Shown piece by piece: positions 1 through 5,216 of a DNA stretch of 10,394 nt. Below the pieces are notes generated by a model. It was not told the DNA's origin. It did not search any database and saw only the letters and a program-made list of their open reading frames with translations. How positions within the stretch are numbered: position 1 is the stretch's first letter; each line of letters starts with the position of its first letter. Both the position numbers and the translations under genes were made by a program. Source of the stretch: UBA5359 sp028699365 [NCBI: bacterium] (GTDB lineage: Bacteria; UBP13; UBA5359); contig JAQVUQ010000062.1 in the NCBI GenBank assembly GCA_028699365.1, positions 1 to 10,394 of the forward strand, in the 5' to 3' direction.

Positions 1-54
1 CTCCGCATTGTCGACTCCGTAACCCAGATTGCCCACGTATAATTTTTTTGCCAT
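1..54 (-). CDS. RRM-type RNA-binding protein, N-terminal fragment (runs off window)
   Basis: Reverse-strand reading from the ATG at 54 gives 18 codons before the window edge, MAKKLYVGNLGYGVDNAE. The KLYVGNLGY segment is the RNP2 strand of an RNA recognition motif, and it closely resembles the start of the complete RRM protein encoded divergently at 418-687 (KRIYVGNISY). An AAGGAG ribosome-binding site lies at 63-68 on the same strand, 8 nt from the ATG, which fixes the start. Small single-RRM proteins of about 80-100 residues occur in cyanobacteria and several other bacteria, where they bind RNA and are often cold-induced. Only the first strand of the domain is visible, so RNP1 and any glycine-rich tail cannot be checked. 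No convincing promoter was found for this gene: a TATACA at 93-98 (minus strand) lacks a usable -35. Confidence 0.85.
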   Translation of the reverse strand, partial: MAKKLYVGNLGYGVDNAE

Positions 55-237
55 AAAAATTTCTCCTTTATCAGACTTGTAAATTGCCTTCGTGTATAGT
101 GTCCCCAAAGTCTTTCGGTTTATTCTTTACCCTCATGCAGCCCATCTGAAACGAAAATCACATCAGGCGCCGTTATCGGCAGCAGTTTAACGCTGATGAA
201 TGTCGGCGGTACACTGTTTGCAGCATATAGATCGTGT

Positions 238-243
238 TATAAT
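238..243 (+). promoter_or_regulatory. Extended -10 promoter for the RRM gene at 418
   Basis: A perfect TATAAT at 238-243 is preceded by TG at 235-236 with one base between, which is the extended -10 pattern TGnTATAAT. The -35 is weak: TTTGCA at 217-222 matches four of six bases with a short 15-bp spacer. Extended -10 promoters can work without a good -35. Transcription would start near 250 and give a leader of about 168 nt before the ATG at 418. Confidence 0.6.
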
Positions 244-341
244 AGATAAGCGGGTGCTTCCGGCTGAAGTAACCTTAAATACGACACACAGGCAAGGCCC
301 GTTTGATTTGAGGCAAAATGGGGTAATTACCATTTGGCACG

Positions 342-390
342 GCAGATGCGTTCATCCGGCGAGAGATCACCGGCAAAATCGCATCTAAGC
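342..390 (+). promoter_or_regulatory. Structured 5' leader (stem-loop) upstream of the RRM gene
   Basis: AGATGCG at 344-350 is perfectly complementary to CGCATCT at 380-386. The stem can continue outward as GC (342-343) with GC (389-390) across a two-base AA bulge. Inside, CCGG at 356-359 can pair with CCGG at 370-373, closing a loop of about 10 nt. The structure ends 12 nt before the AAAGGAG ribosome-binding site. Its position within the inferred transcript suggests control of stability or translation, possibly by temperature or by RRM-protein autoregulation. This is inference from pairing only. Confidence 0.45.
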
Positions 391-417
391 AAAGATAGTG
401 TAAAAGGAGATATGCAG

Positions 418-687
418 ATGGGTAAGAGAATATACGTGGGGAATATCAGTTACAGCACGGATAACGATGATCTTAAGCAACTCTTTGAGCAGTACGGCAC
501 CGTCGAGAGTGCGGAAGTTATCATGGACAGGACCACGGGAAGAAGCAAAGGCTTCGGTTTTGTGGAGATGGGCACCGACGATGCGGCTAGAGCTGCTATA
601 GATAACCTCAACGGCAAGGAGATAGGCGGACGCTCCCTGACGGTCAACGAGGCCAAGCCGCGTGAACTCAGGGGAGAGCGCGACTAA
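418..687 (+). CDS. Small single-RRM RNA-binding protein
   Basis: An 89-residue protein that is essentially one RNA recognition motif. RNP2 is IYVGNI (residues 5-10) and RNP1 is KGFGFVEM (about 44-51); both keep the aromatic residues that stack on RNA bases. The tail after the domain is short and charged (PRELRGERD) and lacks the glycine-rich extension found in some cyanobacterial Rbp proteins. The start at 418 is chosen because AAAGGAG (403-409) lies 8 nt away; the in-frame ATG at 412 would sit only 2 nt from it, and the longer reading from 334 adds non-RRM sequence. It probably binds single-stranded RNA in the cytoplasm, perhaps as an RNA chaperone, but targets cannot be read from sequence. 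It is divergent from a second RRM gene, suggesting an old duplication, and ends 20 bp from the convergent prfC stop with no terminator visible. Confidence 0.92.
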   Translation: MGKRIYVGNISYSTDNDDLKQLFEQYGTVESAEVIMDRTTGRSKGFGFVEMGTDDAARAAIDNLNGKEIGGRSLTVNEAKPRELRGERD

Positions 688-707
688 ATTCCCACCGGCG
701 TATGCTC

Positions 708-2318
708 CTATGAAAAGACAGGGTCCTGGACGTAAGCGTCGCCCGGAGGCAGTTCCGAGAATACGACATCAGGATACTTCTTCTCCACGAAACGGAGGTC
801 GTAGCCTTTTTTGAAGAGGGCCACGGCACGTTCCTGATCGTCCAGCACCACTTTGGCACTGCCGCTGCCTGATATCTCGTCGACATGCTCCTTGTCCATC
901 CATCTGGCAATGGTATAGGGGTGGTGCTCCACGGATACCTTGGCGGAGTATTCGGACTCCAGGCGGCTGACGAAGACCTCAAACTGCAGTTGCCCTACGG
1001 CGCCGAGAATTGGGTCGTGGACTCCCCGCAGGGGATAATAGACCTGGACCACGCCTTCTTCCGATAACTGCTGAAGGCCCTTGTGGAAGCCTTTGTACAT
1101 GGTGGGATCATGCGGCCTGACAGTGGCAAAGCACTCCGGCGCAAAGCGGGGGAACGGCGGCAGTGACAGGTCGCCTCTCTCGCAGAGGGCATCGCCTATC
1201 CTGAACGTTCCAGGATTTATCAAGCCTATTATATCGCCCGGCCAGGCCTCGTCTATGACCGCCCGTTCCTGAGCGAAGAATGTATGAGGGCTGGAGAGTC
1301 TTATCACCTTGCCGGTGCGCAACTGCTTGACCATCATGCCGCGTTCGAAGCGGCCGGAGCAGATGCGCACAAAGGCTATCCTGTCGCGATGCCGTTGATT
1401 CATATTGGCCTGAACCTTGAAAACAAAACCGGTGAATCTGTCCTCGTCGGCTCTGATGCGGATATCTCCGCCCTCTCCCGGCAGGGGAGAGAGATCGATG
1501 AAATGCTCCAGAAAACGCTCCACTCCAAAGTTGGTCAGAGCGCTGCCGAAAAACACCGGCGTCATCTTTCCCTCCAGGAAGGTATCCCGGTCGAACGGTT
1601 TGACGACCTCCTCAAGGATCTCCATTTCTTCCATAAACCTGTCATGCTTGTCAGGCCCTATAAGCTCTCTTATGGCCGGATCATCGGCGTTGCCTTCGAT
1701 AACCGGGGCTTTGTGCTGATTGTGCGTGGTGCGCTGGTAAAGGTATATGCGCTTCTTTGTCCGGTCGTAGACCCCGGTGAACTCGTCGCCCGAACCTATA
1801 GGCCAGTTCACGGGTACGGCTGCAATGCCCAGTATCTCTTCCACCTCGTCCAGCAGCGACAGCGGGTCCCTGCCGGGCCGGTCCATCTTGTTGATGAAAG
1901 TGGCGATGGGGATGTTTCTGCGGCGGCAGACGCGAAAGAGTTTCCTGGTCTGGTCTTCCACACCCTTGGCGGCATCCAGCAGCATGACGGCGCTGTCGGC
2001 AGCGGTCAGCGTGCGGTACGTATCTTCGCTGAAATCGCGATGGCCCGGTGTGTCCAGCAGATTGAGGCAATAACCGTTGTATTCAAACTGCAGCGCAGCC
2101 GAGGTTACGGAGATGCCGCGCTCCTGCTCCAGATCCATCCAGTCCGAGGTGGCCTTGTTCTGATCCCGCCTGGCTCTGACGGAGCCTGCCAGACGTATGG
2201 CTCCACCGTACAGCAGCAGCTTTTCGGTGAAGGTTGTTTTACCGGCATCCGGATGCGAGATAATGGCGAAAGTCCGCCTTCTCTCCGCTTCGGTTTTAAT
2301 TGTCTTTGACAGATCCAT
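708..2318 (-). CDS. prfC: Peptide chain release factor 3 (RF3), translational GTPase
   Basis: A 536-residue GTPase, close to the ~529 of E. coli RF3. RF3 binds ribosomes after peptide release and uses GTP to eject RF1 or RF2. The G domain shows G1 SHPDAGKT (residues 21-28), the RGIS switch (67-70), G3 DTPGH (89-93) and G4 NKMD (143-146). The stretch TSDWMDLEQERGISVTSA is typical of RF3 and separates it from EF-G, which would also be longer. An EF-Tu-like domain 2 and the RF3 C-terminal region follow. I prefer the ATG at 2318: GGAG lies 11 nt upstream, and the promoter at 2361-2389 would start transcription near 2354. The in-frame ATG at 2339 would add seven residues, has no good ribosome-binding site and would leave a leader of only about 15 nt. 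It is convergent with the RRM gene and divergent from fba. Confidence 0.95.
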   Translation of the reverse strand: MDLSKTIKTEAERRRTFAIISHPDAGKTTFTEKLLLYGGAIRLAGSVRARRDQNKATSDWMDLEQERGISVTSAALQFEYNGYCLNLLDTPGHRDFSEDTYRTLTAADSAVMLLDAAKGVEDQTRKLFRVCRRRNIPIATFINKMDRPGRDPLSLLDEVEEILGIAAVPVNWPIGSGDEFTGVYDRTKKRIYLYQRTTHNQHKAPVIEGNADDPAIRELIGPDKHDRFMEEMEILEEVVKPFDRDTFLEGKMTPVFFGSALTNFGVERFLEHFIDLSPLPGEGGDIRIRADEDRFTGFVFKVQANMNQRHRDRIAFVRICSGRFERGMMVKQLRTGKVIRLSSPHTFFAQERAVIDEAWPGDIIGLINPGTFRIGDALCERGDLSLPPFPRFAPECFATVRPHDPTMYKGFHKGLQQLSEEGVVQVYYPLRGVHDPILGAVGQLQFEVFVSRLESEYSAKVSVEHHPYTIARWMDKEHVDEISGSGSAKVVLDDQERAVALFKKGYDLRFVEKKYPDVVFSELPPGDAYVQDPVFS

Positions 2319-2360
2319 TATAATATCTACTCCGATCATTACTTAAGGCACACGGGCCAT

Positions 2361-2389
2361 ATTATACCTGATAAAGCCCGGACAGACAA
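2361..2389 (-). promoter_or_regulatory. Sigma-70-type promoter for prfC
   Basis: Read on the minus strand: a -35 of TTGTCT at 2384-2389 (four of six consensus bases), a 17-bp spacer, and a perfect TATAAT -10 at 2361-2366. The predicted start near 2354 leaves about 36 nt of leader before the preferred prfC ATG at 2318. It stands back to back with the fba promoter, the two -35 elements being only 7 bp apart. Confidence 0.65.
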
Positions 2390-2396
2390 TTGCGAT

Positions 2397-2425
2397 TTGA
2401 CAGATGCGGTTGTTTTTGATAAAAC
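2397..2425 (+). promoter_or_regulatory. Sigma-70-type promoter for fba
   Basis: A perfect -35 TTGACA at 2397-2402 is followed by a 17-bp spacer and a weaker -10, TAAAAC at 2420-2425 (four of six). Transcription would start near 2432, about 49 nt before the fba ATG. The -10 lies inside a 20-bp palindrome (2409-2428). Confidence 0.55.
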
Positions 2426-2428
2426 AAC
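2409..2428. promoter_or_regulatory. 20-bp palindromic operator candidate over the fba -10
   Basis: GTTGTTTTTGATAAAACAAC consists of perfect 8-bp arms (GTTGTTTT and AAAACAAC) around a 4-nt TGAT centre. It covers the downstream part of the promoter spacer and all of the -10 element, where a bound dimeric repressor would block RNA polymerase. It is upstream of the predicted transcription start, so an RNA hairpin role is unlikely. The cognate regulator is unknown; none is encoded in this window. Confidence 0.5.
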
Positions 2429-2480
2429 AAGGGTGTGTTTAATGCACCGACGAACAATAATTCACTGAGGGGGCAAGAAC

Positions 2481-3506
2481 ATGTCATTAGTTCCTATGCG
2501 GATCCTGTTGGATCATGCCGCGGAGAACGGCTACGGTGTGGCCGCATTCAACGTCAACAACATGGAGCAAATACAGGCCATTATGGCGGCGGCCGAGGAG
2601 ACGGAATCTCCGGTAATCGTCCAGGCATCAAGAGGCGCCAGGAAGTATACCAATGATGCTTACCTTCGTCACCTGATGCTGGCGGCGGCCGAGCTTCATC
2701 CCAACATTCCCATATCAATGCACCAGGATCACGGCAACTCGCCCGAGACCTGCCGGAGTGCCATAGAGCAGGGTTTCAACTCCGTCATGATGGACGGTTC
2801 CTTGTCTGCCGACGGAAAATCACCATCCACCTATGAGTATAACGTCCAGGTAACCAAGGAAGTCGTGGACGCCGCTCACGCCAGGGGCGTTACGGTTGAA
2901 GGCGAGATCGGCACGCTTGGCGGCATTGAGGACGGCCATGGCGCCGGACTCAGCAGCGAGGAAGCGCTGAAGCACCTTACCGATCCCGCTCAGGCAGAGC
3001 GCTTTGTGGCCGACACGGGCGTGGATGCTCTGGCAGTGGCTATCGGAACCAGCCACGGCGCGTATAAGTTTACCCGCAAGCCTACGGGCGATGTCCTGGT
3101 GATGAGCGTTATCGAGGAGATACACAAGCGCCTTCCCAACACCCATCTCGTCATGCACGGTTCTTCCAGCGTGCCGCAGGAACTGCTTGACATCATCAGG
3201 ATGTACGGCGGATACATGAAAGAAACCTACGGTGTGCCGGTAGAAGAGATACAGCGCGGCATAAAGCACGGCGTGCGCAAGATTAACGTGGATACCGACA
3301 ACAGGCTGGCCATAACCGGCGCCATTCGCAAGGTTTTTACCTGTAATCCTACTAAATTCGATCCGCGTGATTATCTGTCACCCGCCAGGGATGCCATGAA
3401 GCAGGTCTGCATCGATCGTATGGTAGCTTTCGGCCAGGCCGGACATGCGAGTAAGGTAAAGCAGGTAAGCATGAAGGATATGATTACCTATTACATGGGT
3501 AAATAG
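2481..3506 (+). CDS. fba: Class II fructose-1,6-bisphosphate aldolase (Calvin-type, class IIB)
   Basis: A 341-residue zinc aldolase that interconverts fructose-1,6-bisphosphate with dihydroxyacetone phosphate and glyceraldehyde-3-phosphate in glycolysis and gluconeogenesis. Signatures in order: HQDHG (81-85) with the catalytic Asp83 and zinc ligand His84, MDGS (104-107), EGEIG (140-144), GTSHG (189-193) with His192, HGSSS (226-230) with His226, and NVDTD (269-273) for phosphate binding. The three zinc histidines and the catalytic acid are present. The insertion around [20 protein letters not shown] and the total length point to the Calvin-cycle-type class IIB subfamily rather than to shorter tagatose-bisphosphate aldolases of the KbaY type (about 286 residues), although relaxed specificity cannot be excluded. 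The start is set by GAGGGGG at 2467-2473, 7 nt from the ATG. It has its own promoter with a palindrome over the -10 and is followed by a strong hairpin, so it is probably transcribed alone. Confidence 0.96.
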   Translation: MSLVPMRILLDHAAENGYGVAAFNVNNMEQIQAIMAAAEETESPVIVQASRGARKYTNDAYLRHLMLAAAELHPNIPISMHQDHGNSPETCRSAIEQGFNSVMMDGSLSADGKSPSTYEYNVQVTKEVVDAAHARGVTVEGEIGTLGGIEDGHGAGLSSEEALKHLTDPAQAERFVADTGVDALAVAIGTSHGAYKFTRKPTGDVLVMSVIEEIHKRLPNTHLVMHGSSSVPQELLDIIRMYGGYMKETYGVPVEEIQRGIKHGVRKINVDTDNRLAITGAIRKVFTCNPTKFDPRDYLSPARDAMKQVCIDRMVAFGQAGHASKVKQVSMKDMITYYMGK

Positions 3507-3510
3507 TTCG

Positions 3511-3539
3511 GTTCATCGCAGGACATACTGCAACTGAAC
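3511..3539 (+). other. Small two-part stem-loop after the fba stop
   Basis: GTTCA (3511-3515) pairs with TGAAC (3535-3539), and inside it GCAG (3518-3521) pairs with CTGC (3528-3531) around a GACATA loop. It begins 4 nt after the fba stop codon and lies just before the larger terminator-like hairpin. Nine base pairs with an internal loop is modest, so this may be chance or a 3'-end stabilising element. Confidence 0.25.
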
Positions 3540-3545
3540 AGCTTA

Positions 3546-3575
3546 TGAGAGCCTTCCGGAAACGGAAGGCTCTCA
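3546..3575 (+). terminator. Strong hairpin, probable terminator of fba
   Basis: A perfect 13-bp stem (3546-3558 with 3563-3575) is closed by a GAAA tetraloop of the stable GNRA class, 39 nt after the fba stop. The sequence after the stem is AATGTTTAAAAAAA, so the usual uridine tract is reduced to three T. It is probably a terminator or an mRNA 3'-end stabiliser. The loop and 3' arm are complementary to the leader of the next gene (3636-3647). Confidence 0.6.
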
Positions 3576-3672
3576 ATGTTTAAAAAAAGGAATTGTTGTC
3601 CTGTTAGGTGAATAAAGATAAGAGTAAAGTAACGGCTTCCGTTTCCGTAAATCCTACCGGAGGTAAACAACT

Positions 3673-4704
3673 ATGTTAATGCTGGAAGATATAGCTGAGC
3701 AGCCGCAGGTATTGAATCGCATCCTTGAGGATGAACTCTCAAATATCATCTCTATCGGCCAGGCGGCACGAGAGCGCGGCACCTGCCTTGTCATGGCCGT
3801 GGGACGAGGTTCCTCCAGTAATGTGGCCATGTCTTCAAAATATATCTTTGAGACCATTGCCTCTGTTCCCGCAACGGTTATTTCGCCGACCATATTTACT
3901 GCGTATCATGCCAAACTCGATCTTTCCCGGGCTGTTGTCATAGGCATCTCGCGCTCCGGAGAAACATATGAGACGCGGGAGGTCTTGAGAATAGCCAGAG
4001 AGTTGGGAGCACTGACCATTGCCATAACGGAAGAGCCGCAATCGCCGCTGGGGATTACGGCAGACCATTGTATCAATACCCGGGCAGGAGTGGAAAAAGC
4101 CATATCATCCACCAAGACTTATACGGCTCAAATGGCCATTCTATATCTGCTGGCAGCCGTTATGTCAGAGGACAGAGAAACCATCACTGCCTTGAGGCTC
4201 ATCCCCGATTTGATGACTTCCGCTCTCACCCTGTCGGATAGCATGTGCGAGCTGGTGAAGCCGTACCGCTATATGACCAGATGCGTAGTGCTGGGCAACG
4301 GCTTCAATTACGCCACCGCCATGGAGACGGCTCTTAAGCTGGAGGAGATCTGTCATGTCTCGGCCTTGTCACATTCGTCTGCCGAGTTTGCGCATGCCGC
4401 CATATCCCTGGTGGGAGAGGGGTATCCGGTTATGCTCTTTGTTCCCGGCGGCCCTACGTACAACAACATGCTGAGGTTGACCAGAGAGTTGCAGCGTGAA
4501 ATGGGAGCGGAGACTATCGTCATATCGGACCGGAAAGAGGTCCTGGAGATTGCGGATACGGCCCTGGTCTTACCGGAGCCGGTAAAGGAGATGTTCTCCC
4601 CGCTGGTCTTCATGGTGGTAGGACAATTGTTTGCTTACAATCTGACGATGCAGAAAGGCCTCAACCCGGACAGACCAAGAGGACGTCGCAAGATAGTACG
4701 CTAA
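3673..4704 (+). CDS. Double-SIS-domain sugar-phosphate isomerase/deaminase-like protein (GlmS isomerase-domain family)
   Basis: A 343-residue protein with two tandem SIS (sugar isomerase) domains, equivalent to the isomerase half of GlmS but with no glutaminase domain, so it cannot be a complete glucosamine-6-phosphate synthase. First domain: GRGSSS (44-49), SRSGET (93-98, phosphate-binding serines) and STKTYTAQ (146-153). Second domain: GNGFNYATAMETALKLEEI (208-226) and AEFAHA (237-242), matching the ExxHG region of GlmS that carries catalytic Glu and His, although GlmS has G where this has A. The tail KGLNPDRPRG (328-337) matches the end of GlmS and NagB-II proteins. Stand-alone members include NagB-II/AgaS aminosugar-phosphate deaminases and fructosamine-phosphate deglycases. 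The substrate is probably a hexosamine-phosphate or related ketosamine-phosphate, but not determinable here. GGAGGT at 3659-3664 is 8 nt from the ATG. The stop overlaps that of the convergent rubrerythrin-like gene. Confidence 0.85.
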   Translation: MLMLEDIAEQPQVLNRILEDELSNIISIGQAARERGTCLVMAVGRGSSSNVAMSSKYIFETIASVPATVISPTIFTAYHAKLDLSRAVVIGISRSGETYETREVLRIARELGALTIAITEEPQSPLGITADHCINTRAGVEKAISSTKTYTAQMAILYLLAAVMSEDRETITALRLIPDLMTSALTLSDSMCELVKPYRYMTRCVVLGNGFNYATAMETALKLEEICHVSALSHSSAEFAHAAISLVGEGYPVMLFVPGGPTYNNMLRLTRELQREMGAETIVISDRKEVLEIADTALVLPEPVKEMFSPLVFMVVGQLFAYNLTMQKGLNPDRPRGRRKIVR

Positions 4705-5084
4705 CTTTGCTTGTTAATGCTGCTCAACGTTTCCATAAAGCGTTCGGAATGAAGCTGTTGGTTGTCGGCTGCCTCCTTGAAGGCATTGACGGCATCGATG
4801 TTGTTCTCTTCCAGCGCTTTTTCTATAAAATCCGGATACTTGTTGATATACTCTGCCGCTTCGCCGTAAATGGCGGATTGCAGATTGTCTTCCGTTTTGC
4901 TGACCCCCTGTATCAGTTCCAGGTCTCGTTGAGCATGGCCGAGTTCATCCATGGCCGCATTCTCAAATATCTCGGCTACGTCTTCACGTCCCTCTTCTCT
5001 GGCCTTACGAGCGAAGGTGAGATACCTGACACTGGCCTGAGATTCGTCGGCAAACGCCTCCTTGAGATCGTCTATGGTAGACAT
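4701..5084 (-). CDS. Rubrerythrin/ferritin-like diiron protein without rubredoxin domain
   Basis: A 127-residue protein matching the four-helix diiron domain of rubrerythrin, which reduces hydrogen peroxide in anaerobes. Visible ligand positions are Glu14 (DESQASVRY), Glu47 and His50 (DELGH), Glu75 and Glu78 (GEAAEY), and His112. In the last helix the usual ExxH reads QQLH, so the Glu of that motif is Gln109. The C-terminal rubredoxin domain that normally feeds electrons is missing, so electrons would have to come from a separate rubredoxin, or the protein may store or sense iron instead. A GGAGG at 5094-5098 (minus strand) is 9 nt from the ATG. A possible promoter is TTTACT (5137-5142), 16 bp, TATAAA (5115-5120) on the minus strand. 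The 3' end overlaps the SIS gene's stop by 3-4 nt. Family confidence is high; enzymatic activity is uncertain. Confidence 0.85.
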   Translation of the reverse strand: MSTIDDLKEAFADESQASVRYLTFARKAREEGREDVAEIFENAAMDELGHAQRDLELIQGVSKTEDNLQSAIYGEAAEYINKYPDFIEKALEENNIDAVNAFKEAADNQQLHSERFMETLSSINKQS

Positions 5085-5114
5085 GTGATATGCCCTCCTT
5101 CTTTTCTTTATATC

Positions 5115-5142
5115 TTTATACCCGCCTGTATGCGGCAGTAAA
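5115..5142 (-). promoter_or_regulatory. Possible promoter for the rubrerythrin-like gene
   Basis: On the minus strand, TTTACT (5137-5142, four of six -35 bases) is 16 bp from TATAAA (5115-5120, five of six -10 bases). The predicted start is about 23 nt upstream of the ATG at 5084. The spacing is slightly short, so this is a moderate match only. Confidence 0.35.
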
Positions 5143-5157
5143 CGGTGTCATAAGCCG

Positions 5158-5192
5158 TGCAGCCTGCCGTATATCCGTCACGGCAGGCTGCA
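5158..5192 (-). terminator. Strong hairpin, probable terminator of the exported-protein gene
   Basis: A perfect 13-bp stem (5158-5170 with 5180-5192) encloses a 9-nt loop. It begins 25 nt past the stop of the minus-strand gene at 5217-6098 and upstream of the next minus-strand gene. No uridine tract follows on either strand, as with the hairpin after fba. It most likely marks the 3' end of the exported-protein transcript and separates it from the rubrerythrin-like gene. Confidence 0.55.
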
Positions 5193-5216
5193 TATGCTTG
5201 TTACAGACGGTATTTT

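Larger units (their letters stand above)
55..417. other. Divergent intergenic region between two RRM genes
   Basis: This 363-bp gap separates two divergently transcribed RRM genes. It holds the ribosome-binding site of the left gene (63-68), an extended -10 promoter pointing right (238-243), a perfect 10-bp palindrome GGTAATTACC at 322-331 flanked by imperfect AAATGG/CCATTT arms, a stem-loop at 342-390, and the AAAGGAG ribosome-binding site of the right gene (403-409). A 62-codon open frame at 200-388 has no ribosome-binding site and no recognisable product, so I do not call it a gene. Confidence 0.6.

Noticed and set aside
200-388. 62-codon open frame in the gap between the RRM genes
   Set aside because: No ribosome-binding site, no recognisable product, and it overlaps the promoter and leader stem-loop.
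1284-2309. 341-codon open frame on the plus strand inside prfC
   Set aside because: It is fully antisense to prfC, whose G1-G4 motifs are intact; the translation shows no recognisable domain and is a codon-bias shadow.
3593-3624. Promoter for the SIS gene (TTGTTG or TTGTCC with TAAAGA or TAAGAG)
   Set aside because: No combination gives both acceptable hexamers and 16-18 bp spacing.
3673-4704. Truncated glmS
   Set aside because: The gene has its own well-placed ribosome-binding site and complete double-SIS architecture with the family tail; stand-alone SIS proteins of this length are normal.
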